Positions 33,410-43,147 of a stretch of 64,000 nt of DNA are shown piece by piece. Numbering within the stretch: the stretch's first letter is position 1; each line of letters opens with the position of its first letter. The translations under genes and the position numbers were made by a program. The DNA is from Streptomyces sp. NBC_01283 (GTDB taxonomy: Bacteria > Actinomycetota > Actinomycetes > Streptomycetales > Streptomycetaceae), in NCBI RefSeq assembly GCF_041435335.1, contig NZ_CP108430.1:8590001-8654000 (forward strand), written 5' to 3'. Below the pieces are notes generated by a model. The model ran no database searches. It saw nothing but the letters and a program-made list of their open reading frames with translations, and had not been told where the DNA came from.

Positions 33410-34576
33410 ATGACGTACCAGCCCACTCCTGAGGACAAGTTCACCTTCGGCCTGTGGACCGTCGGCTGGCAGGGAAGGGACCCGTTCGGCGACGCGACCA
33501 GGGCGGCCATCGACCCGGCCGACTCCGTGCGGCACCTGGCCGAACTGGGTGCCTACGGAGTGACCTTCCACGACGACGACCTGATCCCCTTCGGGGCCAC
33601 GGACACCGAGCGCGAGTCGCACATCAAGCGCTTCCGGCAGGCGCTCGACGCGACGGGCCTCGTCGTGCCGATGGCGACCACGAACCTCTTCACGCACCCC
33701 GTCTTCAAGGACGGAGGATTCACCGCCAACGACCGGGACGTGCGCCGCTACGCGCTGCGCAAGACCATCCGCAACATCGACCTCGCGGTGGAGCTCGGCG
33801 CCAGCACCTATGTCGCGTGGGGCGGCAGGGAAGGCGCGGAGTCCGGTGCGGCGAAGGACGTACGCGTGGCTCTCGACCGCATGAAGGAGGCCTTCGACCT
33901 GCTCGGCGACTACGTGACGGAGCAGGGGTACGACCTGCGCTTCGCGATCGAACCCAAGCCGAACGAGCCGCGCGGCGACATCCTGCTGCCCACCGTCGGC
34001 CACGCCCTCGCCTTCATCGAGCGCCTGGAGCGTTCCGAGCTGTTCGGCGTCAACCCCGAAGTGGGCCATGAGCAGATGGCCGGCCTCAACTTCCCGCACT
34101 CCATCGCCCAGGCGCTCTGGGCGGGCAAGCTCTTCCACATCGACCTCAACGGCCAGACGGGCATCAAGTACGACCAGGACCTGCGCTTCGGCGCGGGTGA
34201 TCTGCGCAGCGCCTTCTGGTTGGTCGACCTCCTGGAGAGGGGCGGTTACGAAGGGCCGCGGCACTTCGACTTCAAGCCGCCGCGCACGGAGGACTACGCG
34301 GGTGTGTGGGCGTCGGCCGCCGGCTGCATGCGCAACTACCTGATCCTTCGGGAGCGCGCTGCCGCGTTCCGCGCCGACCCGGAGGTCCGGGAGGCCCTGC
34401 GGGCATCCCGCCTGGACGAGCTGTCCCTGCCGACCGCCGAGGACGGCCTCTCCGGGCTGCTCGCCGACCGCGGTGCCTTCGAGGACTTCGACGTGACGGC
34501 AGCCGCGGACCGTGGCATGGCCTTCGAACACCTCGACCAGCTGGCCATGGACCATCTTCTTGGGGCGCGGGGCTGA
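33410..34576 (+). CDS. xylA: Xylose isomerase (copy 2)
   Basis: The start is ATG 33410 ([21 protein letters not shown]) behind a GGGAG site; 388 residues, matching well-studied Streptomyces isomerases in length and N-terminus. All catalytic and metal-binding segments described for copy 1 are conserved ('[12 protein letters not shown]', 'YVAWGGREG', '[13 protein letters not shown]', '[15 protein letters not shown]', '[19 protein letters not shown]'). The two proteins are very similar over their whole lengths. Divergent from xylB and its ROK regulator, this copy is probably the main enzyme for free xylose. Both copies appear intact. Confidence 0.95.
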   Translation: MTYQPTPEDKFTFGLWTVGWQGRDPFGDATRAAIDPADSVRHLAELGAYGVTFHDDDLIPFGATDTERESHIKRFRQALDATGLVVPMATTNLFTHPVFKDGGFTANDRDVRRYALRKTIRNIDLAVELGASTYVAWGGREGAESGAAKDVRVALDRMKEAFDLLGDYVTEQGYDLRFAIEPKPNEPRGDILLPTVGHALAFIERLERSELFGVNPEVGHEQMAGLNFPHSIAQALWAGKLFHIDLNGQTGIKYDQDLRFGAGDLRSAFWLVDLLERGGYEGPRHFDFKPPRTEDYAGVWASAAGCMRNYLILRERAAAFRADPEVREALRASRLDELSLPTAEDGLSGLLADRGAFEDFDVTAAADRGMAFEHLDQLAMDHLLGARG

Positions 34577-34664
34577 CCGGAGACTTCGACTCCGCCTCGA
34601 CTCCGGAGGGAGCAACTTCCGCACAGGGGCCGCATTCTGACCCTTTCGAGGCGAATTTTGACGG

Positions 34665-35227
34665 TATGGCCATGCCGCCCGGACCGCCACCGCCTCCCCC
34701 TCCGCCGGGTGACTCGCCCCCCCTCCGGGCGACGGCGACTACGGACCGCCCGGCGGAGGGTACGGCCCGCCACCGGGCGGCGGGTGATGGCCTCCTGCGG
34801 GAGGCGGCGGTGTGCCCCCTGGCGGAGGCGGATTCCCGCCCACTCCGCCGCCAGGTGGGCCGTCAGGGCGGCGGGGCGGGCCGTTCATCCTGCTTGCGGT
34901 GCTCCTCGCGATCGGACCCGTCGTCGCTGTGGTCCTGGTGGTCACCAGCGGCGACGGCTCCGAGACAAGAAGGGCCCCTCCGAGAGCAGCAAGAGCTCGG
35001 ACGGCAAGCCCACCCCGTCGCTGAGCATCCCGTCGAAGATCCCCTCCGAGCTGCCCACGGAGGTGCCCTCGAACCTGCCAAGCGGCCTGCCGTCGGACTT
35101 GCCCAGCAATCTGCCGAGTGAACTGCCGAGCGGCCTCGACTCGCTGGTCCCCTCACGCGCGGACGCTGCGGGCAATGAAGCGCCCTACTACTTCCTGAGG
35201 GCGGACGTCATCAACCCGGAGTCCTGA
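34665..35227 (+). pseudogene. Frameshifted proline-rich, membrane-anchored protein
   Basis: One protein is spread over three frames. It starts at ATG 34665 with 'MAMPPGPPPPPPPPGDS'. It continues in another frame with 'PGDGDYGPPGGGYGPPPGGG' (then TGA), 'GFPPTPPPGG' and a membrane segment 'GGPFILLAVLLAIGPVVAVV'. The third frame then carries 'DKKGPSESSKSSDGKPTPSL' and the repeated 'PSELPTEVPSNLPSGLPSDL' tail ending at TGA 35227. This order (Pro/Gly-rich head, one transmembrane helix, Ser/Pro-Leu tail) is common in Streptomyces cell-surface proteins of unknown function. Two frameshifts and an in-frame stop all fall in G/C homopolymer-rich sequence, so sequencing error is an alternative to true decay. 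Confidence 0.6.
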
Positions 35228-35258
35228 TCGTCGCGTTGCAACGGGAGTGGGCGCGCAA

Positions 35259-36611
35259 TCAGATGCCCTTCGGCAGCCGCACGTACGTCACCGTGGTCTC
35301 CACGCCGCTGTCCACGAGTCGGCCCTCCTTGTCGAACGCCTCCGCCCCGTCCGTCATCCCGAAGTCGTTGTCATTGATCAGAGCGAGGGTGTGACCGTTC
35401 ACGCGGGCCACACCCTCGATCTTGTCGGGTACACCGTCGATGCCGCCCAGGTCGACCAGCAGGCGCTTCTTCAGGACGGGCACTCCGGAGGCCGCCGGGT
35501 CGTCGAGCTGCTCCAAGGAAGGCTTCGTGGCCGCGTCGTCCCACTGGTCGCCGAGGATGTCTGCGCGGCGGTCCAGCTTCACCGTCTGCAGTCGCGCGGC
35601 CTTGTCGGTCCGCTCCTCGACCAGGAGCTGGTCACGCCCCACGGCGACCACGGAGGAGATCTTCAGCTCGGACGTGTCGTCCTCGTCCGGGTCGACGACG
35701 TCCACCGCGTCGAAGCGGTACGCGTACTCGGCGGTGACCGCCTGCTTCTTCGGCGAGAAGCGCAGCAGCCGCGTCGCCCGCGACGCCTCACCCGCATCCT
35801 CGTCCGGCAAGGACAGAGGGCTCTGGAGTGCCATCACCAGATCCCCGCCGGGGAGCTGGGCGAGCCCTTCGAAGCCGCGGTTCCCCTTGCGGTGCAGCAG
35901 GACGCCCGGAAGCGCCTCGACGACCGGATAGTCGGCGCCCGACAGCTTCAGGCCCTCGGGGACGTAGCGCTTGAGGACCTTCCCGCGCGCGGAGACGTGG
36001 ACGAGCGAAGGGCCGTACTCGTCGACCAGCCAGAAACTGCCGTCGTGCGCCCGCACGATGCCCTCGGTGTCGAGGCCGTTCGGGTCATAGGGCAGCGCCG
36101 TCTTGGCATCGTAGGCGTACGGCGCCTCATCGCGCCCCTTCTGGTTGGGCAGTCCCGTGACGGGCTTCCCGGAGGAGGTCGTCAGCGGGAGCGCGTCGAT
36201 GACCTTCACCGTGTCACCGGAGACGCGGATCTTCACGATCGCCGGGTCGAATCCGGGGACGGGGAAGGTGCGTCGCTTCTTGCCGTCCACCTTGATCTGA
36301 CCGTTCGGCCCGCGGTCGGTGACCGTCCAGAACTCGCCCTTGCGGCCCGCAGGGTAGACGTCACTGCCGATACCGCCGAGATCCACAGCGCGGTCGTCGC
36401 TCACCGTGTCGGGCAGCAGGGAGTTGCTGAACGTCCCCAGGGGTATGTCGCCCAGCGTTGCCGTCGAGGTGATCCGAGGCGCCTTCTCCTTGCCGCCGCT
36501 CTGGGTGCCCATGGCGGTTCCGGTCACCGCGATCGCGGCGAGCACGGCGATCGGCACACCCGCGGCAACGGATCGGCGGACGCGACGCTTACGGGCGGCG
36601 TGCGGGGACAT
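35259..36611 (-). CDS. Secreted esterase-like phytase-family protein
   Basis: It starts at ATG 36611 with GGAGG five to six bases upstream; 450 residues. The N-terminus has a basic stretch and hydrophobic signal (RRSVAAGVPIAVLAAIAVTG...), secreted or anchored. The mature region is a phytase-like beta-propeller, with 'SDVYPAGRKGEFWTVTDRGPNGQI', 'DTEGIVRAHDGSFWLVDEYGPSLVHVS', 'GNRGFEGLAQLPGG' and 'DKIEGVARVNGHTLALINDNDFG'. These are typical of the 'esterase-like activity of phytase' family. Some family members hydrolyse phosphate esters; activity here is not proven by sequence. No close operon partner. Confidence 0.85.
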   Translation of the reverse strand: MSPHAARKRRVRRSVAAGVPIAVLAAIAVTGTAMGTQSGGKEKAPRITSTATLGDIPLGTFSNSLLPDTVSDDRAVDLGGIGSDVYPAGRKGEFWTVTDRGPNGQIKVDGKKRRTFPVPGFDPAIVKIRVSGDTVKVIDALPLTTSSGKPVTGLPNQKGRDEAPYAYDAKTALPYDPNGLDTEGIVRAHDGSFWLVDEYGPSLVHVSARGKVLKRYVPEGLKLSGADYPVVEALPGVLLHRKGNRGFEGLAQLPGGDLVMALQSPLSLPDEDAGEASRATRLLRFSPKKQAVTAEYAYRFDAVDVVDPDEDDTSELKISSVVAVGRDQLLVEERTDKAARLQTVKLDRRADILGDQWDDAATKPSLEQLDDPAASGVPVLKKRLLVDLGGIDGVPDKIEGVARVNGHTLALINDNDFGMTDGAEAFDKEGRLVDSGVETTVTYVRLPKGI

Positions 36612-37089
36612 GGGTGCCTCCAGGGGCGCAAGTGTTCGGTGACAGCGATCAGACTTCGCCGTCGCCGCGAACACAGGGAGGCAGGAAGGTGAACGTGAGG
36701 GGGCGTGCTGACGGCGCCTCCCGCGAGGGGTGGGAGGCGCCGCCGGCACCCACGGGCCGGTCAGCGGCAGTTGGGCGCCTGGCCCTGTCGTCCCCCTTCG
36801 GCTGGATCGCGCTGACGTACTCCATCACTCCGGGACCCTGCGGGCCGGGGGATGCCAGTCGCGGTCGGATCCCCCGGAACCGGTGTGATCCACCCTCCCG
36901 GGTGTCATGCCCGCGCTCAATCGCTGGTCAGGGGGAGTGCACGCGCCGGTGTTCCCGGCGCGTGCGTGAGCGGCGTGGATACGCCGGTGACCGCCGCGCG
37001 CATTCCGGCCGCGTGGAAGGGTGCAGGGGGGCGTTCACGTGTCGGGGAGCGAGCGACTTCGGGCAGCTTGGTGAGAGGGCTGAGCCCGG
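36612..37089. other. Intergenic region with two G/C-rich hairpins
   Basis: No supported gene in about 480 bp. Two strong inverted repeats are present. GGCGCCTCCC with GGGAGGCGCC spans 36713-36741. GCACGCGCCGG with its exact complement spans 36939-36965 with a 5-base loop. They could be extra terminators for the leftward SWIM/SNF2 operon or structured RNA; the sequence does not decide. Confidence 0.4.
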
Positions 37090-37124
37090 GCCCGGTGCGG
37101 GCGTGTGGAACGCTCGCACCGGGC
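37090..37124 (-). terminator. Terminator after the SWIM/SNF2 operon
   Basis: GCCCGGTGCGGGCG and CGCTCGCACCGGGC form a 14-bp stem with one G-T pair and a 7-base loop, starting 10 bp after the leftward stop at 37134. Confidence 0.75.
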
Positions 37125-37133
37125 CTGTCCGCA

Positions 37134-38462
37134 CTACTCGCCGCCGGTCACCACGGCCAGGGCCGTCGCGGGGTCGTGGGCCGCGGGGCCTGCTGGGGTC
37201 CAGCGACCGCGCTCCTTGCGGTAGGGCCACCAGCGGCCATCCGCGCTGTGCCGCAGCTGGGCATCGCCACCGACCACGGTCCAGCGATTGCGGGCAGCCC
37301 GCAGCTGCGGACGTTCCCCGTCGTCCCAGGCAGCGTCCAGCGCCGCTCGCGCGCGTGCCAGCGCGTCTGCCTCAGGCGTCCACTCCTCCTCCAGGACGGA
37401 CAGTGCGGCAGGACCTCCGTACCCCCACGCCCGCACGGCCATGGCGAGGCCGTCCTTGCCGCGGCCGGCGGCGGTCGCGAGGCGGGCGGTCACCGACGCC
37501 GGAGCCGTGGCGGCGAGGCGCACGGCATCCTCATCCGGCGTCAATTCGCCTTTTATCGGCTGTTGTTCGTGCCCTGGGGAGAGCGCCTCGGCCAGCATCC
37601 GGTGCGCCTCCACGGCTGCCTGCGCCACAAGGAACTCAAGTGCCGCCACATCGAGGCCGGGCGCGGGCTCCGCCTCCGTGTCGAGTGAAGGTGGCAGGCC
37701 CGGCTCAGGCGGCAGCGGCGGCAGGTCGGGCAACGGGGGCAGGATGCTCCCCTCCGCGTACGCCTCGTCGGCGTACACGCCCTCCTGGGCCCCTTCCTGA
37801 TCCTCGGCGGGCGTCTCCTCGGCCTCCGCTTGCGCCACGCTACGTACCTGCAGCTCGTCAAGGAGCCCGCGCTCCGCACGGCCACGCATCAGGAAAAGCA
37901 CGAACGGATCCTGGTCGAGCAGCCGGGCCACCTGGTAGCAGAGCGCGGCGGTGTGACCGCAGTGGTCCCATGCGTCGCAGTCGCACTCCGGCTCCAGATC
38001 GCCGATGCCGGGAAGGAGTTCGACACCCGCTGCCGCCGCGTCCTCCACCAGGTGCGGCGGCATCTCACGGTCGAGCAGCGCAGCGATGTGCCCGGCCCGC
38101 TCGACGGCCATGCCCAGGAAGCGGTCCCATTCGTCCTCGCTGAGCCGCTGCAGCAGCACATCGGAGCGGTGCGCGGTGCCGTCAGGGTCCTGGACGACCG
38201 CGGTGATGCGGCCGGGGCGCACCGAGACCGCGCCCACCGCTCCCGCGCGCGCGAGCCTGCGTCCGGCCTTCAACTGCTGGAGGTCCAGCGCCGTGTCTTC
38301 AAGTGCCTTCAGCCAGGCCTGGCCCCACCAGCTCTGCGCGAACCCACGACCGTGCGTGGCCGGCAGCGCGGCGAAGGTGCGCTCGTGCTCGCCCACGCCT
38401 TCCTCGTGACGGCCGTCCCCATGGCTCTGGCCGTTCGGCTCGTCGTACAGGTCGTCGCTCAT
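37134..38462 (-). CDS. SWIM zinc-finger protein
   Basis: It starts at ATG 38462 behind GAGGGGGG; 442 residues. The start overlaps the SNF2 stop codon as ATGA, so the two are translationally coupled. The N-terminal part reads '[22 protein letters not shown]'. A SWIM zinc finger follows around residues 155-175 ('[19 protein letters not shown]', a CxC...CxH pattern). After that come an acidic/proline-rich linker and a helical C-terminal region ending with '[29 protein letters not shown]'. SWIM proteins next to SNF2-type helicases are a recurrent bacterial pair; the zinc finger probably binds DNA or protein partners. The molecular function is unproven. Confidence 0.88.
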   Translation of the reverse strand: MSDDLYDEPNGQSHGDGRHEEGVGEHERTFAALPATHGRGFAQSWWGQAWLKALEDTALDLQQLKAGRRLARAGAVGAVSVRPGRITAVVQDPDGTAHRSDVLLQRLSEDEWDRFLGMAVERAGHIAALLDREMPPHLVEDAAAAGVELLPGIGDLEPECDCDAWDHCGHTAALCYQVARLLDQDPFVLFLMRGRAERGLLDELQVRSVAQAEAEETPAEDQEGAQEGVYADEAYAEGSILPPLPDLPPLPPEPGLPPSLDTEAEPAPGLDVAALEFLVAQAAVEAHRMLAEALSPGHEQQPIKGELTPDEDAVRLAATAPASVTARLATAAGRGKDGLAMAVRAWGYGGPAALSVLEEEWTPEADALARARAALDAAWDDGERPQLRAARNRWTVVGGDAQLRHSADGRWWPYRKERGRWTPAGPAAHDPATALAVVTGGE

Positions 38463-41329
38463 CGAGTCCCCCCTCGCAGCTCCACCAGATCGGACAGTTC
38501 GGCGTCGGTGAGTTCCGTCAGCGCCGCCTCGCCGGAACCGAGCACCGAGTCGGCCAGCTCCCGCTTGCGCAGCAGCATGTCGGCGATGCGGTCCTCGATC
38601 GTCCCCTCCGCGATCAGCCGGTGCACCTGCACCGGCTGCGTCTGCCCGATGCGGTACGCCCGGTCGGTGGCCTGTGCTTCGACGGCGGGGTTCCACCAGC
38701 GGTCGTAGTGCACGACGTGCTCGGCCCGCGTCAGATTCAGACCGGTTCCCGCCGCCTTCAACGACAGCAGGAAGACCGGGACTTCGCCGTCCTGGAAGCG
38801 CTCCACCATTGCCTCGCGCGCCGCGATGGGCGTACCGCCGTGCAGGAACTGGGTCGGGGTGCCACGGGCTGCCAGGTGCTTTTCGATGAGGCGCGCCATC
38901 TGAACGTACTGCGTGAAGATGAGCACGCTCGCGTCTTCGGAGAGGATCGTGTCGAGCAGCTCGTCGAGGAGTTCCAGCTTGCCGGAACGGCCCTCGATCC
39001 GCGGCTTGTCCTCCTTGAGGTACTGCGCGGGGTGATTGCAGATCTGCTTGAGACCGGTGAGCAGCTTGACGATCAGACCGCGTCGGGTGAAGCCATCGGC
39101 GCCGGAGATCTCGGCGAGCGTCTCCCGCACCACGGCTTCGTAGAGACCTGTCTGTTCCGTGGTGAGAGACACGGCGCGGTCGGTCTCCGTCTTGGGCGGC
39201 AGTTCGGGTGCGATGCCCGGGTCGGACTTGCGCCTGCGCAGGAGGAAGGGCCGTACGAGCTGGCCGAGCCGTTCGGCGGCTGCCGGGTCCTTGCCGCTTT
39301 CGACGGCCTGGGCATAGCGGGTGCGGAAGGTGCCGAGCTTGCCGAGCAGGCCCGGTGTCGTCCAGTCGAGGATGGCCCACAGCTCGGAGAGGTTGTTCTC
39401 CACGGGGGTACCGGTGAGCGCCACGCGCGCGCGTGCGCCGATGGTGCGCAGCTGTTTGGCCGTGGCCGAGTACGGGTTCTTCACGTGCTGGGCCTCGTCG
39501 GCGACGACCATGCCCCAAGGAGCGTGCGCCAGGCTGTCCGCGTCGAGTCGCATCGTGCCGTACGTGGTGAGCACGAATTCCCCGTCGGTAAGGTCCTCCA
39601 GACTGCGCTGAGCACCGTGGAAGCGGCGTACGGGGGTGCCGGGGGCGAACTTCTCGATCTCGCGCTGCCAGTTGCCCATGAGGGACGTGGGGCAGACGAC
39701 GAGGGTGGGTCCCGCGGTCTCGCTGTCGGTCTGCCGGTGCAGGTGCAGGGAGATGAGCGTGATCGTCTTGCCGAGGCCCATGTCGTCCGCGAGGCAGCCG
39801 CCCAGGCCGAGGGAGGTCATCCGGGCCAGCCAGTTCAGGCCGCGTAGCTGGTAGTCGCGCAGGTCCGCGGCGAGCGCTTCGGGCTGGCCGACGGGCTCCA
39901 TGCCCTCGGGGTCCGCGAGGCGCTCGCGCAGGGTGGCGAGCCAGCCCGTCGGCTGGACGTCCACTTGCCGCCCGGCCACTTCGGTGGTGCCCGTCAGGAC
40001 GGCGCTCAGGGCGTCGATCGGCGTGACCTTGTGGTCCTGGTGGTCGCGAGCGCGCCGTGCCTCTTCTGGGTCGATGAGCACCCACTGGTCACGCAGGCGC
40101 ACAACGGGACGGTTGGCTTCCGCGAGACGGTCGAGCTCTGCGCGGGACAGCTGCTGACCCCCCAGCGCGAACCGCCAGTTGAAGGTGAGCAACGCGTCGG
40201 CGGAGAGATACGACGGCGTGCCCGACGACGCCTTGTCGGGCTCCTTGGTCTCGTCGTCGGGCGGGCCGATGACCGCGCGCGCGGTGAGATTGCGCGCCAG
40301 CTCCCTGGGCCAGTGCACGTCGACACCCGCGGTGGCGAGCATGCGGGCGCCCTCGCCCAGGAGCGAGGTGACTTCTTCGTCGGCGAGCTCGATCGCATCG
40401 GGGACGGTGGCCGAGAGCAGGGGGGCGAGGGGCGGCCACGCACGCGTGGCGCGTCGCAGTGCGAGCAGGGCGTCCATCCGCGATCGTGACCCGAAGGCCG
40501 GTCCCGAGGGGCCGGCACCGGCCCACGCCTCGGCCGCGTCGGCGACGAGCGAGGGGTCGCTGACGCTGTGCATCTGCAGCACGGCACGGAACGGCAGCCG
40601 GGACCCGTCGGAGGTGTCCGACACCAGGCCGGGCACTTCGATGCGCAACGAGATCCGTACGCCGGCGTCGTGCCCGGCGGCGACATCGGTGGCCCAGGGG
40701 CGTTGCTCGGGGATGTGCTGGGGCTGGGGAGAGGCGAAGGCAGGAGCGCCCGCGGCCAGCGATGCGGCGGGGGAGCGCGGCAGCGTGTCGGCCACCGCGT
40801 CCAGGAACTGGCGCAGCAGTCGCTCGGGTTCCGGCAGCCGCAGCGGCTCGGAGCCGCCCTCCAAAGGAAGGGCGTGCGCGGCGGGGGGCATCGCGGCGGC
40901 GAGGTCGCGCAGGCGTCGCAGATCGTCGGCGCCCAGCGGACCCGAGCGCCATGCGTCGTGATCGCTCGGCGTCAGTCCGGGCAACAGCAGTCCGCGCGCG
41001 GCGAGTTGCAGCGCCAGCAGGCCCGCCGTGCCCCAGAAGGCGGCCGTCGGGTGTACGCCCGCCGACGCACGCGCGCGTGTCAGGACCGGCAGAGCCGCGC
41101 GCATCGGAAGGACCACTGCGGATACGTCGCCGAGCCGGGCGCCGTCGTCGCCGGGCAGCGCGACGGTCAGCTCCTCGACGGTGCCCGCGGAGCAGGAGGG
41201 CGGCGCGTCCCCCTCGGGGTGCCAGAAGGCGACCCGGGCGGTGCGTGCCGGGTCGGCGGATACGAACAGGACGGAGCAGCGGGACAGTTCAGAGATCTCG
41301 GAAGATGACGCGGCAGAGGGCCTGGGCAC
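38459..41329 (-). CDS. SNF2/RapA-type DEAD-box helicase
   Basis: The start is uncertain. GTG 41329 is used here (about 956 residues); the frame is open to 41431, but the extra part lies in probable promoter sequence. The N-terminal half is a DUF3670-like region. The C-terminal half is an SNF2 ATPase: motif I '[15 protein letters not shown]', motif Ia '[19 protein letters not shown]', motif II '[12 protein letters not shown]', motif III '[17 protein letters not shown]', '[17 protein letters not shown]', '[40 protein letters not shown]' (motifs V and VI). It is a DNA translocase, probably involved in remodelling protein-DNA complexes. It is co-translated with the SWIM protein. Confidence 0.9.
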   Translation of the reverse strand: MPRPSAASSSEISELSRCSVLFVSADPARTARVAFWHPEGDAPPSCSAGTVEELTVALPGDDGARLGDVSAVVLPMRAALPVLTRARASAGVHPTAAFWGTAGLLALQLAARGLLLPGLTPSDHDAWRSGPLGADDLRRLRDLAAAMPPAAHALPLEGGSEPLRLPEPERLLRQFLDAVADTLPRSPAASLAAGAPAFASPQPQHIPEQRPWATDVAAGHDAGVRISLRIEVPGLVSDTSDGSRLPFRAVLQMHSVSDPSLVADAAEAWAGAGPSGPAFGSRSRMDALLALRRATRAWPPLAPLLSATVPDAIELADEEVTSLLGEGARMLATAGVDVHWPRELARNLTARAVIGPPDDETKEPDKASSGTPSYLSADALLTFNWRFALGGQQLSRAELDRLAEANRPVVRLRDQWVLIDPEEARRARDHQDHKVTPIDALSAVLTGTTEVAGRQVDVQPTGWLATLRERLADPEGMEPVGQPEALAADLRDYQLRGLNWLARMTSLGLGGCLADDMGLGKTITLISLHLHRQTDSETAGPTLVVCPTSLMGNWQREIEKFAPGTPVRRFHGAQRSLEDLTDGEFVLTTYGTMRLDADSLAHAPWGMVVADEAQHVKNPYSATAKQLRTIGARARVALTGTPVENNLSELWAILDWTTPGLLGKLGTFRTRYAQAVESGKDPAAAERLGQLVRPFLLRRRKSDPGIAPELPPKTETDRAVSLTTEQTGLYEAVVRETLAEISGADGFTRRGLIVKLLTGLKQICNHPAQYLKEDKPRIEGRSGKLELLDELLDTILSEDASVLIFTQYVQMARLIEKHLAARGTPTQFLHGGTPIAAREAMVERFQDGEVPVFLLSLKAAGTGLNLTRAEHVVHYDRWWNPAVEAQATDRAYRIGQTQPVQVHRLIAEGTIEDRIADMLLRKRELADSVLGSGEAALTELTDAELSDLVELRGGTR

Positions 41330-41576
41330 GGCGATGGCGCATTCCTCAAACTTGACTACTGGGTCTGGAGCGGCCGAGATTACAGCACGTCGCACCCAAG
41401 ACGTGAGCGATCGTGGAGTGATCCACCTCACTCGACCCGGGGGGTGTAGTTAACCCCCCTTCCGGCCGGTGCTGGCCCCCTCTCAAGAGGGGTGAAGGCG
41501 CCATGGTTGCCCCAGGTCACGGGCTCATACGTTGTGCCACGTCAGCCCGATCCAGTCAGAGACCGGAGACCTCACC
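41330..41576. promoter_or_regulatory. Divergent promoter region, SNF2 helicase and desaturase
   Basis: Two dyads are visible. GTGGA-N4-TCCAC lies at 41414-41427, and GGGGGGT with ACCCCCC is at 41439-41459. On the minus strand TAATCT near 41375 could be a -10 for the helicase gene. The dyads lie 118-163 bp upstream of the desaturase ATG and are candidate sites for a fatty-acid-responsive repressor; that role is inference. Confidence 0.35.
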
Positions 41577-42632
41577 ATGTCCCAGGCCGCCGCAGCAGTC
41601 GCGGAGCGTTCCCCAGGCACCTCCACACGGCAGACCGCCGGGAGCGACTTCGCGCCTCTCCTGCGCACCGTCAGGCAGCAGGGGCTCCTGGGCCGCCGCA
41701 CCGGCTGGTACGCACGCACCATCGCGATCAACGCCATGGCACTGGCCGCCGTGGTGACGGGCATGTTCCTCGTCGGAGGCACCTGGTGGGTGCTGCTCCT
41801 CGCGCCCGTCCTGGCCGTCCTGTGCGCCCGCACGGCGTTCATAGGCCATGACGCGGGCCATTCCCAGATCACCGGCGACCGCGGCGTGAGCCGCGCCATC
41901 GGGCTCATTCACGGCAACCTCCTGCTCGGCATGAGCTCGGCCTGGTGGAACGACAAGCACAACCGCCACCACGCCAACCCCAATCACCTGGACAAGGACC
42001 CCGACGTCGCAGCGAACGTCCTCGTCTGGACCAGCAAGCAGGCCAAGGTCCGTGTGGGCTTCCAGCGCTGGCTCACCCGCAACCAGGCCTGGCTGTTCTT
42101 CCCGCTGACGCTGCTCCAGGGCATCGCCATGAAGATCTACGGCTTCCAGGACCTGCGCCGCCAGGCACCGCGCGAACGCGTCCTTGAGGGCTTCCTGCTG
42201 GTCGCGCACCTCGTCGGATACCTGACGCTCCTGCTCGTCACCATGCCGGTGGGCCACGCCCTCGCCTTCGCCGCGATCCATCAGGCGCTCTTCGGCCTGC
42301 ACCTCGGACTGGCCTTCGCGCCCAACCACAAGGGCATGGAGATGCCCGACCCCGACGGGGAGCGATGGGGTCACCTCAGCCGCCAGGTCCTCACCTCGCG
42401 CAACATCCGTGGCAGCGCGCTGACCGACTGGTTCCTGGGCGGACTCAACTACCAGATCGAGCACCACCTGTTCCCGAGCATGCCCCGCCCCAGCCTGCGG
42501 CGCGCCCAGCCCCTGGTCCGCGCCCACTGCGCCGAGCTGGGCATGCCGTACACCGAGGCCGGATTCATCGACTCCTACCGCCAGGTACTGCGCCACATGT
42601 ACGAGGTCGGCGAGCCGCTGAGGGTCGAGTAG
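41577..42632 (+). CDS. Membrane fatty-acid desaturase
   Basis: It starts at ATG 41577 with GGAG upstream; 351 residues. The three histidine boxes of acyl-lipid/acyl-CoA desaturases are intact: H91-DAG-H95, H128-NR-H131-H132, and Q293-IE-H296-H297. About four hydrophobic segments flank them. The glutamine in the third box (QIEHH) is typical of 'front-end'-like and actinobacterial desaturases. The enzyme should introduce a double bond into membrane fatty acids using O2 and an electron donor; no cytochrome b5 domain is fused, so a separate ferredoxin or oxidoreductase is needed. Position specificity cannot be inferred. The gene is single and divergent from the SNF2 operon. Confidence 0.92.
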   Translation: MSQAAAAVAERSPGTSTRQTAGSDFAPLLRTVRQQGLLGRRTGWYARTIAINAMALAAVVTGMFLVGGTWWVLLLAPVLAVLCARTAFIGHDAGHSQITGDRGVSRAIGLIHGNLLLGMSSAWWNDKHNRHHANPNHLDKDPDVAANVLVWTSKQAKVRVGFQRWLTRNQAWLFFPLTLLQGIAMKIYGFQDLRRQAPRERVLEGFLLVAHLVGYLTLLLVTMPVGHALAFAAIHQALFGLHLGLAFAPNHKGMEMPDPDGERWGHLSRQVLTSRNIRGSALTDWFLGGLNYQIEHHLFPSMPRPSLRRAQPLVRAHCAELGMPYTEAGFIDSYRQVLRHMYEVGEPLRVE

Positions 42633-42654
42633 CCGCACGGACGCGCCGCGTTCC

Positions 42655-42729
42655 TCAGGGTTACGTCAGGGTCGCCCCTCAGGGATCTATCAGGGGAGCA
42701 TCTGGAACCGTGAGCGGTCCGGGCCCGTT
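42655..42729 (+). promoter_or_regulatory. TCAGGG repeat cluster and sigma-E-like ECF promoter
   Basis: Four TCAGGG copies start at 42655, 42666, 42679 and 42690 (spacings 11, 13, 11 bp). They are followed by GGAAC at 42704-42708 and CGTT at 42726-42729 with 17 bases between, which fits the ECF sigma-E-type -35/-10 layout. The repeats end eight bases before the -35, where an OmpR-type response regulator could bind as direct-repeat dimers. The transcript would start about 35 bp before the small gene at 42774. Confidence 0.5.
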
Positions 42730-42773
42730 TCTCAAGACAGAGAGCGGCAGCAGCCGCGAAGGAGGCGACACAC

Positions 42774-42956
42774 ATGTCGAAGAACGCGAAGATCGCCGCA
42801 GGAGGTGTGGCGGCCGGCCTCATCCTGTTGATCTGGCTGCCCTGGTGGGCCGCCCTCTTGATCGTGCTCGGGGTCCCGGCAGCGGCTTATCTGTCCCTCG
42901 ACCCCGGACAGCGGCGCAGGCTGCGCCGCGTCTCACGCAAGGAGCTCGGCCACTGA
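42774..42956 (+). CDS. 60-residue membrane protein
   Basis: It starts at ATG 42774 after an ideal AAGGAGG site. The product has a short basic N-terminus (MSKNAKIAAGG), one long or two closely spaced hydrophobic helices ('GVAAGLILLIWLPWWAALLI', 'VLGVPAAAYLSL') and a strongly basic tail (RRRLRRVSRKELGH). The basic tail would sit in the cytoplasm. I know of no assigned function. A sigma-E-like promoter and repeat cluster upstream suggest induction by envelope stress. A hairpin follows downstream, so it is a stand-alone gene. Confidence 0.8.
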   Translation: MSKNAKIAAGGVAAGLILLIWLPWWAALLIVLGVPAAAYLSLDPGQRRRLRRVSRKELGH

Positions 42957-43022
42957 CCCGGCACCGCGCAGCGGGCACCACACCGATGAGCGGACACTCG
43001 GCACGGAGCGGCTGACGGCTTC

Positions 43023-43060
43023 TCCGCTCGCGGTCCTGCCATGGCGGCACCGCGAGCGGA
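43023..43060. terminator. Intrinsic terminator
   Basis: TCCGCTCGCGGT (43023-43034) and ACCGCGAGCGGA (43049-43060) form a perfect 12-bp stem, 66 bp after the small membrane protein gene. Confidence 0.7.
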
Positions 43061-43147
43061 AAACCCATTGCGCCCCAGAAGTTCGGCGGCGACCATGGCG
43101 CACATGACTTTCCGAAAGGAGGCCCGGCGATCCCACAGTGATCGCTG

